Made by a program: the position numbers and the translations under genes. From Hyphomicrobiales bacterium (lineage in GTDB: Bacteria > Pseudomonadota > Alphaproteobacteria > Rhizobiales > Rhizobiaceae), in the NCBI GenBank assembly GCA_900465675.1, contig UBJR01000018.1:1-64000 (forward strand): a stretch of 64,000 nt of DNA, given 5' to 3'. This document shows positions 50,411 through 59,216 of this stretch, one piece after another. How positions within the stretch are numbered: the first letter of the stretch is position 1; each line of letters opens with the position of its first letter. The notes beneath the pieces are model-generated. The model worked only from the letters and a program-made list of their open reading frames with translations, was not told the DNA's origin and searched no databases.

Positions 50411-50850
50411 ATGTGGCCGCGCCAGGCATTGATGGCATCGCCGTCCTGTATGACTCGCCAGAAGTTGACGATGACTGACAAATGGTTCGGGATATTACTT
50501 CAGAGACTGGATGAAGAAAGCATGTGGGACGACACGGCTTTTATTGTCACCACCGACCAATGGGCACGACCTCGGCGAGCGTGGCGGTTATGGCAAGCAG
50601 TTTCCGCACTTCGATAGCCACGCCAACATCCCGTTGATGGTCTGGCATCCCCATTTGAAATGCCATGAGGGCAGGATAGAAGCTTTAACGTCGACAGTCG
50701 ATATCTTCGCTTCGGTCCTGGAGATGGGCGGCGTTACAGGACCAGCCAGGTCACACTTGCGATCATTTGTGCCGCTTCTTGGAGGCGACACTTCAAGCGC
50801 ACGGGACGCTGTCATCTATGGCACATTCGGACAAGGGATTTGCTGCGGCG
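50411..50850 (+). pseudogene. Decayed sulfatase gene (C-terminal half)
   Basis: Pieces in successive frames read TDKWFGILLQRLDEESMWDD, TAFIVTTD; then GHDLGERGGYGKQFPHFDSH, ANIPLMVWHPHL, ALTSTVDIFASVLEMGG and SFVPLLGGDTSSARDAVIYG. This is the C-terminal half of an arylsulfatase/phosphonate-hydrolase-type protein. There are frame breaks near 50560 and near the start. The N-terminal half with the formylglycine Cys/Ser is missing. Confidence 0.7.
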
Positions 50851-51223
50851 ACGACCGCCGTCCCTGCCCTTGCCACGGCGACCGATCCGATGGCTGGCAT
50901 GGAACGCGACATCCGCGACGCTGCTGTGGCATCGGTCCGCGCAGCGTTTACGGGCGACCAGACCAAGGCCACGGAAGCTAGCAATCCAGCCGCCGACGCG
51001 ATCGCCAAGGCGCAGAACCACGAGCAGCATATAGAGGTGCTGTTTCCCAAGCAAAGCAGCAGGCTACCGAAGCTGCCCAAACGGTCACGACCGCAGTTTC
51101 GTCCGGTGCGGTCCTGGGGTTCATCGCCCTCGCAGTGCCGCGGCGGTTCGGTTGGCACCACCCACCTCACCCGCGACGACGACATATACGTCGCCCGTTG
51201 CTTGGTCGCAGCCCAATTCGCCG
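50851..51223. other. Stretch between the sulfatase relic and the sugar locus
   Basis: A plus-strand frame continues from the relic to 51250, with Ala/Thr-rich sequence of no recognisable family. No terminator for the minus-strand sugar operon was found here. Confidence 0.35.
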
Positions 51224-52123
51224 CTATTTCCAGGACAAATGTTTCGCTTTAACCAACTGCGCTTTCAATTTTGCTGTCTCAAGCCCGAGTTGGATGAAGG
51301 ATCGTGCATGCTTCGAAAGTGCTACATTGTCGTCCCAAAGATTTCTCCAGATTGCAGTCTTCAACGAGAGATCTCTATCCACGATGCTGGTTGAAAAGGA
51401 CTCGAACGTTACGTAGTCGTCCCAACCGATTGCCACGAGCGCATCGAAAATTGCCGGAAAATCGATGTTGCCTGTCCCAAGATACCCACGATGGCTTTCG
51501 CCAATGTGCATGTAGCCGATCTTGTCGGCTGCATTACGAATCGCGAGCCCAACGTCGGCTTCCTCAATGTTCATATGGAATGTGTCGAGATGCAGCAGAA
51601 CATTCGACGCGCCGGTGTCAGCGATGTACGCCAATCCTTGCGCTGCGGTGTTTAGCATATTGCTTTCGAAGCGATTGACGATTTCCAGGTTCAACGTCAC
51701 CCCCGACCGGCTGGCACGCTCGGCTACACGAGATAACGTCGTCACGCTTGTGTCCCAGCCCCGCTGTGTTAGCGCCTGTTCCTGTTTTCCATGAGCTGAG
51801 CTCAGAATCCCGGCGAGCTTGGATCCACCAAGTTCACTTACAAGTGCGACGGCGCGGTCAAGGATTGCTTCGCCGTTTGCGACGACAGACGGCTCTTCGC
51901 TGGATATGTCGCCATCAAGTGGAAGCCCCATGCTGACAGCTACGTCAAGGTCTAGTTCTTTGATGCGAGAAGCCAGCCATTTGACATCAACCTGCTCCGG
52001 GTCGAGATACGAGAACTCAACGAGCTTGAAACCCAATTCATGAGAGCGAACGAGCGTCTGCTCCAGCTCGTCTTTAGAGGACCCGGCACTCCAGACAAAA
52101 GAATGAACGCCTATTTTAGCCAT
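51224..52123 (-). CDS. D-tagatose 3-epimerase/xylose-isomerase-like TIM-barrel protein
   Basis: The 299-residue protein has the metal ligands of the ketose 3-epimerase family. They occur in NLEIVNRFE (Glu), LHLDTFHMNIEE (Asp, His), YMHIGESHRGYLGTGNIDF (His, Arg) and VTFESF (last Glu). Such enzymes interconvert ketoses at C3 or isomerise sugar phosphates. It is the last gene of the minus-strand arm of the sugar locus and follows the substrate-binding protein gene, separated by a hairpin. I infer that it prepares the imported sugar for phosphorylation. The start at 52123 is MAKIGVHSFVW, as in relatives. Confidence 0.87.
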   Translation of the reverse strand: MAKIGVHSFVWSAGSSKDELEQTLVRSHELGFKLVEFSYLDPEQVDVKWLASRIKELDLDVAVSMGLPLDGDISSEEPSVVANGEAILDRAVALVSELGGSKLAGILSSAHGKQEQALTQRGWDTSVTTLSRVAERASRSGVTLNLEIVNRFESNMLNTAAQGLAYIADTGASNVLLHLDTFHMNIEEADVGLAIRNAADKIGYMHIGESHRGYLGTGNIDFPAIFDALVAIGWDDYVTFESFSTSIVDRDLSLKTAIWRNLWDDNVALSKHARSFIQLGLETAKLKAQLVKAKHLSWK

Positions 52124-52154
52124 CGAAACAATTCCTGTTCGTTCATGAATTCGC

Positions 52155-52189
52155 GACGATCCGCCGATGTCGAGCATCGGCGGATCGTC
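52155..52189 (-). promoter_or_regulatory. 15-bp perfect hairpin between binding-protein and epimerase genes
   Basis: GACGATCCGCCGATG and its exact complement are separated by five bases, with no T-run on the minus strand. It sits 12 bases past the binding-protein stop codon. In ABC sugar operons such stems stabilise the upstream mRNA, so the binding protein is made in excess. Confidence 0.65.
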
Positions 52190-52200
52190 TGAGGGACGGG

Positions 52201-53139
52201 TTAGCGGGCTGCTGTCCAGCCCTTGTAGTCCTTGATGTTGTCAGCAGTGATGAGCTGCGGATCGAGAAGTACGGTGTCTTGGGCGGGCTTTTTGCCGTTC
52301 AGTACATCGACTGCCATCTTTAGCGAGTCACCGGCCATCGTATACGGATCCTGCGATGCAGATGCTTTGATCATCGAGTTACCGCTTGCGAGCGACTTCT
52401 CGATGTCAGGTGCGCCGTCCACGGCGGTGAAGAAGAATTCGTTGCGGTTCAGCTGCTTGGCTGCAAGCTCCGCACCGATAGCTGTCGGGTCGTTGATCGC
52501 AAAGACCGCGTCAATCTTGTCGAACCGGGTGAGGAGACCCTGCATGACCGCAAGACCGCCATCGCGTGAGCCCTGAGCGTTCTGATCGTCCGACAGAATT
52601 TTAATATCAGGGCTTTTTGCAAGCACGTTCTTGCAGCCCTGGACGCGATCGATGATCGACGAGGAGGCCGGACCATTAATGATTACAACGTCACCCTTGC
52701 CCTTGAGCTGATCGACAATATAACCACAAGCCTCTTCACCGGCCTTGATATTGTTGGTCATGACCGTGACATCAGCGCCCGGCGCGGACACGTCGAAGGC
52801 GGCGACAATAACGCCGGCTGCCTGGGCCTTCTTGACAGCCGGGGCAATCGCCTTGGCGTCAACAGCGTTCAGCATGATGATGTCAACGCCGGCCGCAACG
52901 AAGCTGTCCATCTGCGAAACCTGTTTGTTGAGGTCATAGTCAGCGGAAACCGAGGTGACCTGAACATTTGGATTGATCTCCTTTGCGCGGTCTTCGATAC
53001 CCTTGATCGTTGCCACGAAGAACGGATTGCCAAGCAGACCGACGGAGATGCCGATCTTTTGGAGATCCTTTGCCGATGCCGGCATCGTAATCGCGGCCGC
53101 GATGGCAGTGCCCATGAGCAGTTTAGAGAACAAACGCAT
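52201..53139 (-). CDS. ABC sugar transporter, periplasmic binding protein (RbsB-like)
   Basis: The ATG at 53139 follows a GGAGGAA site and opens a signal peptide (MRLFSKLLMGTAIAAAITMP..ASA). The mature protein is a type I periplasmic binding protein of the ribose/galactose cluster. Features are ISVGLLGNPFFVATIKGIED, LNAVDAKAIAPAVKKAQAAG, AFDVSAPGADVTVMTNN, AINDPTAIGAELAAK and TAVDGAPD. It captures a pentose, tetritol or similar sugar in the periplasm and delivers it to the permease encoded next. Length normal (312 aa). Confidence 0.93.
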   Translation of the reverse strand: MRLFSKLLMGTAIAAAITMPASAKDLQKIGISVGLLGNPFFVATIKGIEDRAKEINPNVQVTSVSADYDLNKQVSQMDSFVAAGVDIIMLNAVDAKAIAPAVKKAQAAGVIVAAFDVSAPGADVTVMTNNIKAGEEACGYIVDQLKGKGDVVIINGPASSSIIDRVQGCKNVLAKSPDIKILSDDQNAQGSRDGGLAVMQGLLTRFDKIDAVFAINDPTAIGAELAAKQLNRNEFFFTAVDGAPDIEKSLASGNSMIKASASQDPYTMAGDSLKMAVDVLNGKKPAQDTVLLDPQLITADNIKDYKGWTAAR

Positions 53140-53204
53140 ACTTTCCTCCATAATGGCGCTCCCTGCGCCCGTGATCCGGTAACCCCGGTCCCTCAAGCCG
53201 CACG

Positions 53205-54188
53205 TCATGTGCGGCTAAGTCCTTTCAGCCTGTAGCGGTCAAGTGCCACGGCAACGATGATGACAAGTCCCTTGATGATGTACTGCCAAATGTCCGAGAC
53301 ACCGACGAGGATGAGGCCGTTGGAGAGCACAGCGATGATCAGTGCTCCGATCAGCGTCCCCCAGATCGACCCGACACCGCCGACAAAGCTGGTTCCGCCG
53401 AGGATGACCGCGGCGATGGCATCGAGCTCATAGGCTTGTCCGAGCTGCAGGCCATTTGCGGCATAGAGGCGTGCAGCCGACATAACGCCGCCTACGCCCG
53501 ACAGCAGGCCTGACATCGAATACACAAAAAGCAGAACTAGCGGAACTTTGATCCCGGTGAGCCGAGCAGCTTCGACATTGCCCCCCACGGCATAAATCCA
53601 GGTGCCAAGCACTGTCCGCTTGAGAATGAACCAGGAGATGACGATGGTTGCGAGGGCGATGATCGCCAGCCAGGGAATGCCGAGCAGCGAACCGTTACCG
53701 ATGAAGTCGAACGGAAGATCGGCGTTGAACACGGTTGTGTCATTGCCGAGAAGGCGCGCAATGCCGCGCATGGCGGTCAGCGACCCGAGCGTCACGATGA
53801 ACGGTGGAAGCTTGAGAAACGAGATAATGACACCGTTGACGACGCCGCAGGCAAGTCCCACACCGATGGCGGCGGGAATGCCCAGCATACCGATATCGGG
53901 CCAAAGCGAAACGATGACGCCGACCATCGCCGACGCCGCCAGGATCGATCCGACGGACAAGTCGATGCCGCCAGTGAGGATGACGAACGTCATACCGGCT
54001 GCAAGCACTGTATTGATCGAAGCTTGCTGCGTGACGATGGACAGGTTGTTGACGCTGAGAAACCGTCCGCTCAACAGATGAAAGCCGATCGCCAAGATCA
54101 CGAGCACCGGCAGCATACCGAGCGCGGTCAATGTCGATCGAAACTTTGCCTTGTTCGCATTCGTCTGTTCAGTGGGTGTTGCGGTCAT
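53205..54188 (-). CDS. ABC sugar transporter, permease (RbsC-like)
   Basis: The 327-residue protein has eight or more hydrophobic segments and the RbsC/AraH signatures LTGGIDLSVGSILAASAM, LPPFIVTLGSLTAMRGIA, YAVGGNVEAARLTGI, and LDAIAAVILGGTSFVGGVGS near the C-terminus. It forms the membrane channel as a homodimer with the ATPase encoded upstream. Gene order is ATPase, permease, binding protein. No truncation is apparent. Confidence 0.94.
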   Translation of the reverse strand: MTATPTEQTNANKAKFRSTLTALGMLPVLVILAIGFHLLSGRFLSVNNLSIVTQQASINTVLAAGMTFVILTGGIDLSVGSILAASAMVGVIVSLWPDIGMLGIPAAIGVGLACGVVNGVIISFLKLPPFIVTLGSLTAMRGIARLLGNDTTVFNADLPFDFIGNGSLLGIPWLAIIALATIVISWFILKRTVLGTWIYAVGGNVEAARLTGIKVPLVLLFVYSMSGLLSGVGGVMSAARLYAANGLQLGQAYELDAIAAVILGGTSFVGGVGSIWGTLIGALIIAVLSNGLILVGVSDIWQYIIKGLVIIVAVALDRYRLKGLSRT

Positions 54189-54217
54189 ATTCTCATCCCG
54201 TCTTTTTGCTTTTGGTC

Positions 54218-55762
54218 TCAGGCAACTTTGGATACCGAACCGGTGGAGAAGGCCATGATAGCTTCCTGGCTGATTGGCTGGTCCCGCGTCGCCAAAACCT
54301 CTCCAGCGATGCGGCCCTCGCGCATAACGAGGACGCGGTCAGCAATGCCAAGGATTTCAGGCAAGTCGCTGGAGATCACGACGATGGCGATCCCGGTCTG
54401 TGCCAGTTCGTCGATGATCCGGTAGATTTCGGATTTGGCACCGACGTCGACACCACGTGTAGGCTCGTCGAAAATAATGACCTTTGGTTTGGTTTCCAAC
54501 AACCGCGCGATCAGCGCCTTTTGCTGATTGCCGCCGGAAAGCGCTCCGACGTTCACGCTTGCGCTCAGTGTGCGGATCGAAAGCGATTTTATTGCACGAG
54601 CAGCACGTTCCTTCGCAGCGGCAAAATTCAAGATGCCTCCGCGGCCAGCATCCTTGCCAATGACACCGATATTGATGTTTTCGGTTATCGTCATGTCAAG
54701 GAAAAGGCCGAGACCTTTCCGGTCTTCCGTCAGATAGACAATACCCGCATCCATTGCGTCCCGCGGACCGCCGATTGCGAGTTCAACACCTTCGAGCGTG
54801 ACCGTGCCTGTCGCCTTGCGATCGGCTCCAAAGATGAGGCGTGCAAGCTCAGTGCGTCCCGAACCGACAAGGCCGGCGATGCCAAGCACTTCGCCTGCCT
54901 TCGCGTCGAATGAGCAATCATGCACGCGGCGGCCGTCGCCCAAGCCCTTAACCGACAGAATGGTCTTGGCGGCTTGCTGTGGAGCGCCGTGCTCCTTCTT
55001 GTAAAACGAGGATAGGTCCCGGCCCACCATCATGGAAACGAGCTTTTCAGCCGAGAGATTCTCGCGCTCTAGCGTTCCGACATACGCGCTGTCCCGCAGG
55101 ACGCTGACGCGATCGGCGAGTGCGTAGATTTCTTCCATTCGATGGCTGATATAAATGATGGCGATGCCGCGTGCCTTCAGCCCGCCGATGACTTGGAATA
55201 GCCGCTCCGTTTCCCTCGAGGTTAGGGAAGTCGTCGGCTCGTCCATGACAATGATTTTGGCATTCGTCGTCAAAGCACGGGCAATTTCCACCATCTGCCG
55301 CTCGCCAAGAGATAGCGTCGCGACGAGTTGAGACGGACCAAAGGAAATACCCAACTGCTTGAGGATCGGCGCAACCTTTGCGCGGGCGGCGGCCTTGTCG
55401 ACAACGCCGTAGCGAGAGGGCTCGGCCCCAAGAAACATATTTTGGGCAACCGTAAGATTGGGTGCGAGCGAAAGCTCCTGGTAAATGACAGAGATACCGT
55501 TGGCCTTGGCCTTGATCGGATCGCCAGCAACGATGGGCTTACCGTCCACCAGAACCGCGCCGCCGGGGTCGGCCGTATACGCGCCGGAAAGCACTTTCAT
55601 CAACGTCGACTTGCCGGCGCCGTTTTCCCCCATGAGAGCGTGAACCTCACCTGGATATACGGTGAGCGAAACATTCGTCAGCGCCTTCGTGCTTGCGAAG
55701 GTCTTGCTGATGTTCCTCATCTCCAGCACAGGCCCAAGAGTTTTGGTGTCGGTTGCGCTCAT
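54218..55762 (-). CDS. ABC sugar transporter, double ATPase (RbsA/MglA-like)
   Basis: Two ATP-binding cassettes lie in one 514-residue chain. The N-terminal one is complete (GENGAGKS Walker A, LSLGERQMVEIARAL signature, IIVMDEP Walker B). The C-terminal one has a degenerate Walker A (GLVGSGRTEL) but an intact signature (LSGGNQQKALIARLL) and IIFDEP. This asymmetry is normal for sugar importers of this type. The start at 55762 has an AAGGAG site. Its start overlaps the end of the kinase gene by four bases (ATGA). Confidence 0.95.
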   Translation of the reverse strand: MSATDTKTLGPVLEMRNISKTFASTKALTNVSLTVYPGEVHALMGENGAGKSTLMKVLSGAYTADPGGAVLVDGKPIVAGDPIKAKANGISVIYQELSLAPNLTVAQNMFLGAEPSRYGVVDKAAARAKVAPILKQLGISFGPSQLVATLSLGERQMVEIARALTTNAKIIVMDEPTTSLTSRETERLFQVIGGLKARGIAIIYISHRMEEIYALADRVSVLRDSAYVGTLERENLSAEKLVSMMVGRDLSSFYKKEHGAPQQAAKTILSVKGLGDGRRVHDCSFDAKAGEVLGIAGLVGSGRTELARLIFGADRKATGTVTLEGVELAIGGPRDAMDAGIVYLTEDRKGLGLFLDMTITENINIGVIGKDAGRGGILNFAAAKERAARAIKSLSIRTLSASVNVGALSGGNQQKALIARLLETKPKVIIFDEPTRGVDVGAKSEIYRIIDELAQTGIAIVVISSDLPEILGIADRVLVMREGRIAGEVLATRDQPISQEAIMAFSTGSVSKVA

Positions 55763-57168
55763 GCGTGAAGCTCCTTCTTGGGCGTCGCCATATCGGGTCC
55801 TTCGATTTCCACCAAAGCGCGCCACGTGTCGGCATAAGCCTCAAGCCCGAAAAGTTGCAGCGGTTCAGCCATCTTCGTCTTGTTTGCGAACGGCTTTTTA
55901 CTCATCGTTTCGAAGACCAGTGCAGCCGCACCGAACGCGCTGCCTTCGGCAGTCGCGCTGGTGAAAATGGCTTGGGAAGGCCGCAGTTGCGCGAGAAGCC
56001 CGGCATACAGACCTGTTTTTACAAGGCCGCCGTCGATAACGATCGGGTTAGTCGACCGGATCAGATCGAGTGAGAAATTGGTCATCAGTGCGACGTAGAG
56101 TAGCGCGGCGGCTGCACGTTCTTCACCGTCGATCTCAGGGCCGACAAATCGTCCCTCGCAACCTTGCATCGGGCCGCCAGGTGCAAACGATGGCAGTGCA
56201 AATACTCCCTTGGCGATAACCCGGGAGAGCGCATCGATACTCACGCTCCTGTTCCAACCTCCGCTTGCAAGATCAAACTCCCTGCCGCCCATGAACCTGA
56301 TCGTTGGGGTAGGCTTGCCGTCTACAGTGACGTTGGCGAGCATGTCTCGATGTTCATCAAGCGCTTCTAGAGGACAAGCGGAATTGAATATGACCACCCA
56401 GGTGCCGGTCGATACCAGCGTGAAATCATCGAAGCCGATAGAGCGGTAGTAATAAAGGGCGGAGTTGCTGTCGTGGACGCCATTGTGGACCACTATTGAG
56501 CCGGCAGAGTCGCCTCTTTCAAGAGCGTCCCATTCGCCGAGCGCCGTCCCTGCCCGCTCGAAACTCGGCATTTTTTCTCGCCAGCCTCGACTATCGACCA
56601 GACTGCTGAAGTCGTCCTTCAGCGGTGCCCACAGGTGGGAATGGCATCCGACGTAGGAAACTTCGGAGACCATTTTGCTGGAAAACTTCCAGGACCAGAA
56701 TTGCGGATAAGGCAGGATGGCTTCAACGCGCCGGAAGTCGTCCGGGTTCCTAGCCTCCAACCAAAGCATGTGTCGTCCGTAATTGAACCCAAGGGGCAAC
56801 CGAGGAGAGTAGGTTTCGTTAAATGGTGGGACTAGCATGTCAATGCGACCTGCAAGCGGCTGTGGAGGTTCTTGCTCATAGTCGAGGATCGGGTGAACGA
56901 GACGACCCTGTTCCACGAGTGCAAATGTGCACCCGTGGCCCGAGAACATGACGTGCCCGACGCCATGGTCTTCAATCGCCTTCGATAGCGTTATCTTCAT
57001 CCAGCTGAAAAGAGCATCGTCATCGAGCACGCGAAGGCCTGCATGCTCGATCCAAAGGGGTTTTGTGCGATCTTCCGACAGCACTGACCCATCCTCCCCG
57101 AAAATAAAGAGCTTGGAGTTCGTTTTGCCAAGATCGAATACCGCAACTGATCTCGAAGCCGTCATCAC
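55759..57168 (-). CDS. FGGY-family carbohydrate kinase A
   Basis: The 469-residue protein has the FGGY phosphate loops (VAVFDLGKTNSKLFIF; LVSTGTWVVIFN) and the C-terminal nucleotide site (VIDGGLVKTGLYAGLLAQLR, GSAFGAAALVFE). The DLGKTN opening groups it with the L-rhamnulokinase/L-fuculokinase-like branch. It should phosphorylate the imported sugar or its ketose. The gene overlaps the DeoR regulator upstream and the ATPase downstream, so it is tightly embedded in the operon. Substrate not determined. Confidence 0.9.
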   Translation of the reverse strand: MMTASRSVAVFDLGKTNSKLFIFGEDGSVLSEDRTKPLWIEHAGLRVLDDDALFSWMKITLSKAIEDHGVGHVMFSGHGCTFALVEQGRLVHPILDYEQEPPQPLAGRIDMLVPPFNETYSPRLPLGFNYGRHMLWLEARNPDDFRRVEAILPYPQFWSWKFSSKMVSEVSYVGCHSHLWAPLKDDFSSLVDSRGWREKMPSFERAGTALGEWDALERGDSAGSIVVHNGVHDSNSALYYYRSIGFDDFTLVSTGTWVVIFNSACPLEALDEHRDMLANVTVDGKPTPTIRFMGGREFDLASGGWNRSVSIDALSRVIAKGVFALPSFAPGGPMQGCEGRFVGPEIDGEERAAAALLYVALMTNFSLDLIRSTNPIVIDGGLVKTGLYAGLLAQLRPSQAIFTSATAEGSAFGAAALVFETMSKKPFANKTKMAEPLQLFGLEAYADTWRALVEIEGPDMATPKKELHA

Positions 57169-57938
57169 TGTCCTCCGAGAGTGGCGATCATGATCGTGAC
57201 GCCGGCATCTTCAAGCATCTTCGCTCCGGCGTCGGAAAGTCCATCATCGATAACGATCGTACCAATCCTTGAAAGGGGGAGGACGATGTTGCGTGGCTGG
57301 ATCGAAAGCTTCCTACTGTCGGCCAGAAGCACGATCTCGTCGGCGCAGCTGCTGAGCTCGCCGATGGCCTTGGTCAGGAGGGGATGCGATTCCAGAAGAC
57401 CTTCGCTGCCAATGCCTTGCGTACCGAGAAAGAACCGGGAGGCAAAGAAGTCAGGCGCTCCAGCCGACGCGTCATGGACAATGCCAGGTTCGCGGTACAG
57501 AACTCCGCCCGCCAGTGTCAGATTGCAGGTGCCGTGCTCGCCAAGGTAGGCCGCGAGCGGCATTGAATTGGTATAGAGCCGGACATTTCGGCGCGCCAAC
57601 TGCAAGCCGAGTTGATAGCAAGTCGATCCCGCATGGACGATGATCGAGTCGCCGTCACGAACGAGGCTCGCAGCCTTCTCCGCAATCGCCCGCTTGGCAT
57701 CGACTGCGATGTCCCGGTTCTCATCGTAGGGCCGCGCCGACAACCGTGCCGAAGCTGACGATTCATTCGCCGATATCCCACCATAAACTTTTCGAGCGAC
57801 GCCGGTCTCATCCAGCTTGTCGATGTCACGGCGGATCGTCGCCGGAGAAACGCCAAGGCGCTCCTGCAAATCTCGGACAGACGCAAACGGCCTCTCGCGA
57901 AGTAGCTCCGTGATAAGACGATGTCGATCGGAATCGTT
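57165..57938 (-). CDS. DeoR-family transcriptional repressor of the sugar locus
   Basis: A TTG at 57938 behind a GGAGG site gives 257 residues starting LNDSDRHRLITELLRERPFA; an alternative TTG lies 16 codons upstream. The N-terminal helix-turn-helix (SVRDLQERLGVSPATIRRDI, DKLDETGVARKVYGG) is the DeoR signature. The C-terminal sugar-phosphate sensor has the DSRKL element and VIVHAGSTCYQLGLQLA. It is the first gene of the minus arm and faces the plus arm, so it can control both from the region holding direct repeats at 58000-58027. Inducer probably a sugar phosphate of this pathway. Confidence 0.92.
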   Translation of the reverse strand, partial: NDSDRHRLITELLRERPFASVRDLQERLGVSPATIRRDIDKLDETGVARKVYGGISANESSASARLSARPYDENRDIAVDAKRAIAEKAASLVRDGDSIIVHAGSTCYQLGLQLARRNVRLYTNSMPLAAYLGEHGTCNLTLAGGVLYREPGIVHDASAGAPDFFASRFFLGTQGIGSEGLLESHPLLTKAIGELSSCADEIVLLADSRKLSIQPRNIVLPLSRIGTIVIDDGLSDAGAKMLEDAGVTIMIATLGGQ

Positions 57939-57999
57939 CAATTCAATCCTCCGTGACGCTTCTCCCTCAGCGTCAATGAGGAACAATAATCACAGCGTC

Positions 58000-58027
58000 G
58001 CTTACATCGCAATACCGAAGCTTACAT
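58000..58027. promoter_or_regulatory. Direct repeats GCTTACAT, candidate DeoR sites
   Basis: Two GCTTACAT copies spaced 20 bases apart (two helical turns) lie in the shared region between the divergent arms. DeoR-type repressors often bind such repeats. Confidence 0.5.
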
Positions 58028-58133
58028 TTCTTCACGGTTGACGACGTTCAATCATATAAATAGGATCACGAAAAAGTTTGCTCAAAAAAGCAGATGCCGG
58101 AGCGAGCATGTTTCAACTTGGGAGGAAAGAGAC

Positions 58134-59216
58134 GTGTCAAAAACCGACTTGAGGGGTACAGCGCCTTTCAAATCCTTCCTTCGCTTGTCGCGCGAGATTG
58201 GAAATGACATCCTCAAAACCCAAGGCGCGGGCGGGAACACGTCCATCAAGCAGGACGGCGTTATGTGGGTGAAGGCCTCCGGCACGTGGCTCTCCAAAGC
58301 CGAAGATCAAGACATAATGGTTCCCGTCGTCGTCGATCCGCTGGTGAGAGCCTTGCGCGATAGCGATCCGCGCGCGGAGAAATCCACCGATTTCATCGTT
58401 TCCGAGCTGAACTCCACCGGTTTACGACCATCGATTGAAACGAGTTTCCACGCTGCACTCGGCAGTCCGGTGGTCGCGCACTATCACTGCGTGAACGCGA
58501 TAGCACTTTCTGTTCTAGAGGATCGCGAAGAAGAACTGAGTGCACGAATGAGCCTTCTCACGGACCTCAAATGGGGCATGATACCCTACCGGCGTCCGGG
58601 GACGCCGCTCGCACGCGAAATCGAGAAAGCCGCAGCGTCGAAGCCCGATGTTCTCATCCTTTTCAATCATGGCATAATCGTCTGCGGCGACTCGGTCGAA
58701 GACGTGGCGGCGAGAATAAAAAGGGTGACGGATGCTCTGACGTCTGAGCCACGTCAATCTGGTGGGTTGGATATCGAAGCGCTGACGACGATGGCGCAAG
58801 GATCGAACTTTCACCCTGCTCAAGACATTAGAAGTCACTCGATCGCTCTGTCGGAGACCAACCGATCGGCCGCGCTTGGCGGCTCCCTCTATCCTGATCA
58901 CGTGATATTTCTCGGCACCGAAATTGGTGTGCTTGAAGACGGGAAAAGCGCGACGGACTATGAGGCCGCGTTGACACGAGAAGGACGCAATATTCCCAAA
59001 ATGATCCTGGTTCCCGGTAAGGGCGTCCTGCTCTCCAGCGCCCTTACCGCCGGTGGTGAAGTCATGGCCCGGTGCCTCGCCGAAGTCGTCAGCCGAATTC
59101 CGGAGGGCAAAGCCGTGGCCTATCTTTCCAAGAGTGACGAGCATGAGCTCACTCATTGGGAGGCCGAGCAGTATCGCCAAGCACTCGACCGCGGCTCCGT
59201 GAGGCAGCCTGCGTGA
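58134..59216 (+). CDS. Class II aldolase (sugar-phosphate aldolase type)
   Basis: A GTG at 58134 follows GGAGGAAAG. The 360-residue protein has the class II aldolase/adducin fold: the phosphate-binding turn DILKTQGAGGNTSIKQDG, the zinc ligands HYHCVNAIAL (HxH), and a third His in ILFNHGIIVCGDSVEDVA. Members split fuculose-1-, rhamnulose-1- or ribulose-type phosphates into DHAP or a similar triose/diose and an aldehyde. The length resembles the aldolase half of the fused aldolase/dehydrogenase proteins, but no dehydrogenase domain is attached. First gene of the plus arm. Confidence 0.88.
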   Translation: MSKTDLRGTAPFKSFLRLSREIGNDILKTQGAGGNTSIKQDGVMWVKASGTWLSKAEDQDIMVPVVVDPLVRALRDSDPRAEKSTDFIVSELNSTGLRPSIETSFHAALGSPVVAHYHCVNAIALSVLEDREEELSARMSLLTDLKWGMIPYRRPGTPLAREIEKAAASKPDVLILFNHGIIVCGDSVEDVAARIKRVTDALTSEPRQSGGLDIEALTTMAQGSNFHPAQDIRSHSIALSETNRSAALGGSLYPDHVIFLGTEIGVLEDGKSATDYEAALTREGRNIPKMILVPGKGVLLSSALTAGGEVMARCLAEVVSRIPEGKAVAYLSKSDEHELTHWEAEQYRQALDRGSVRQPA

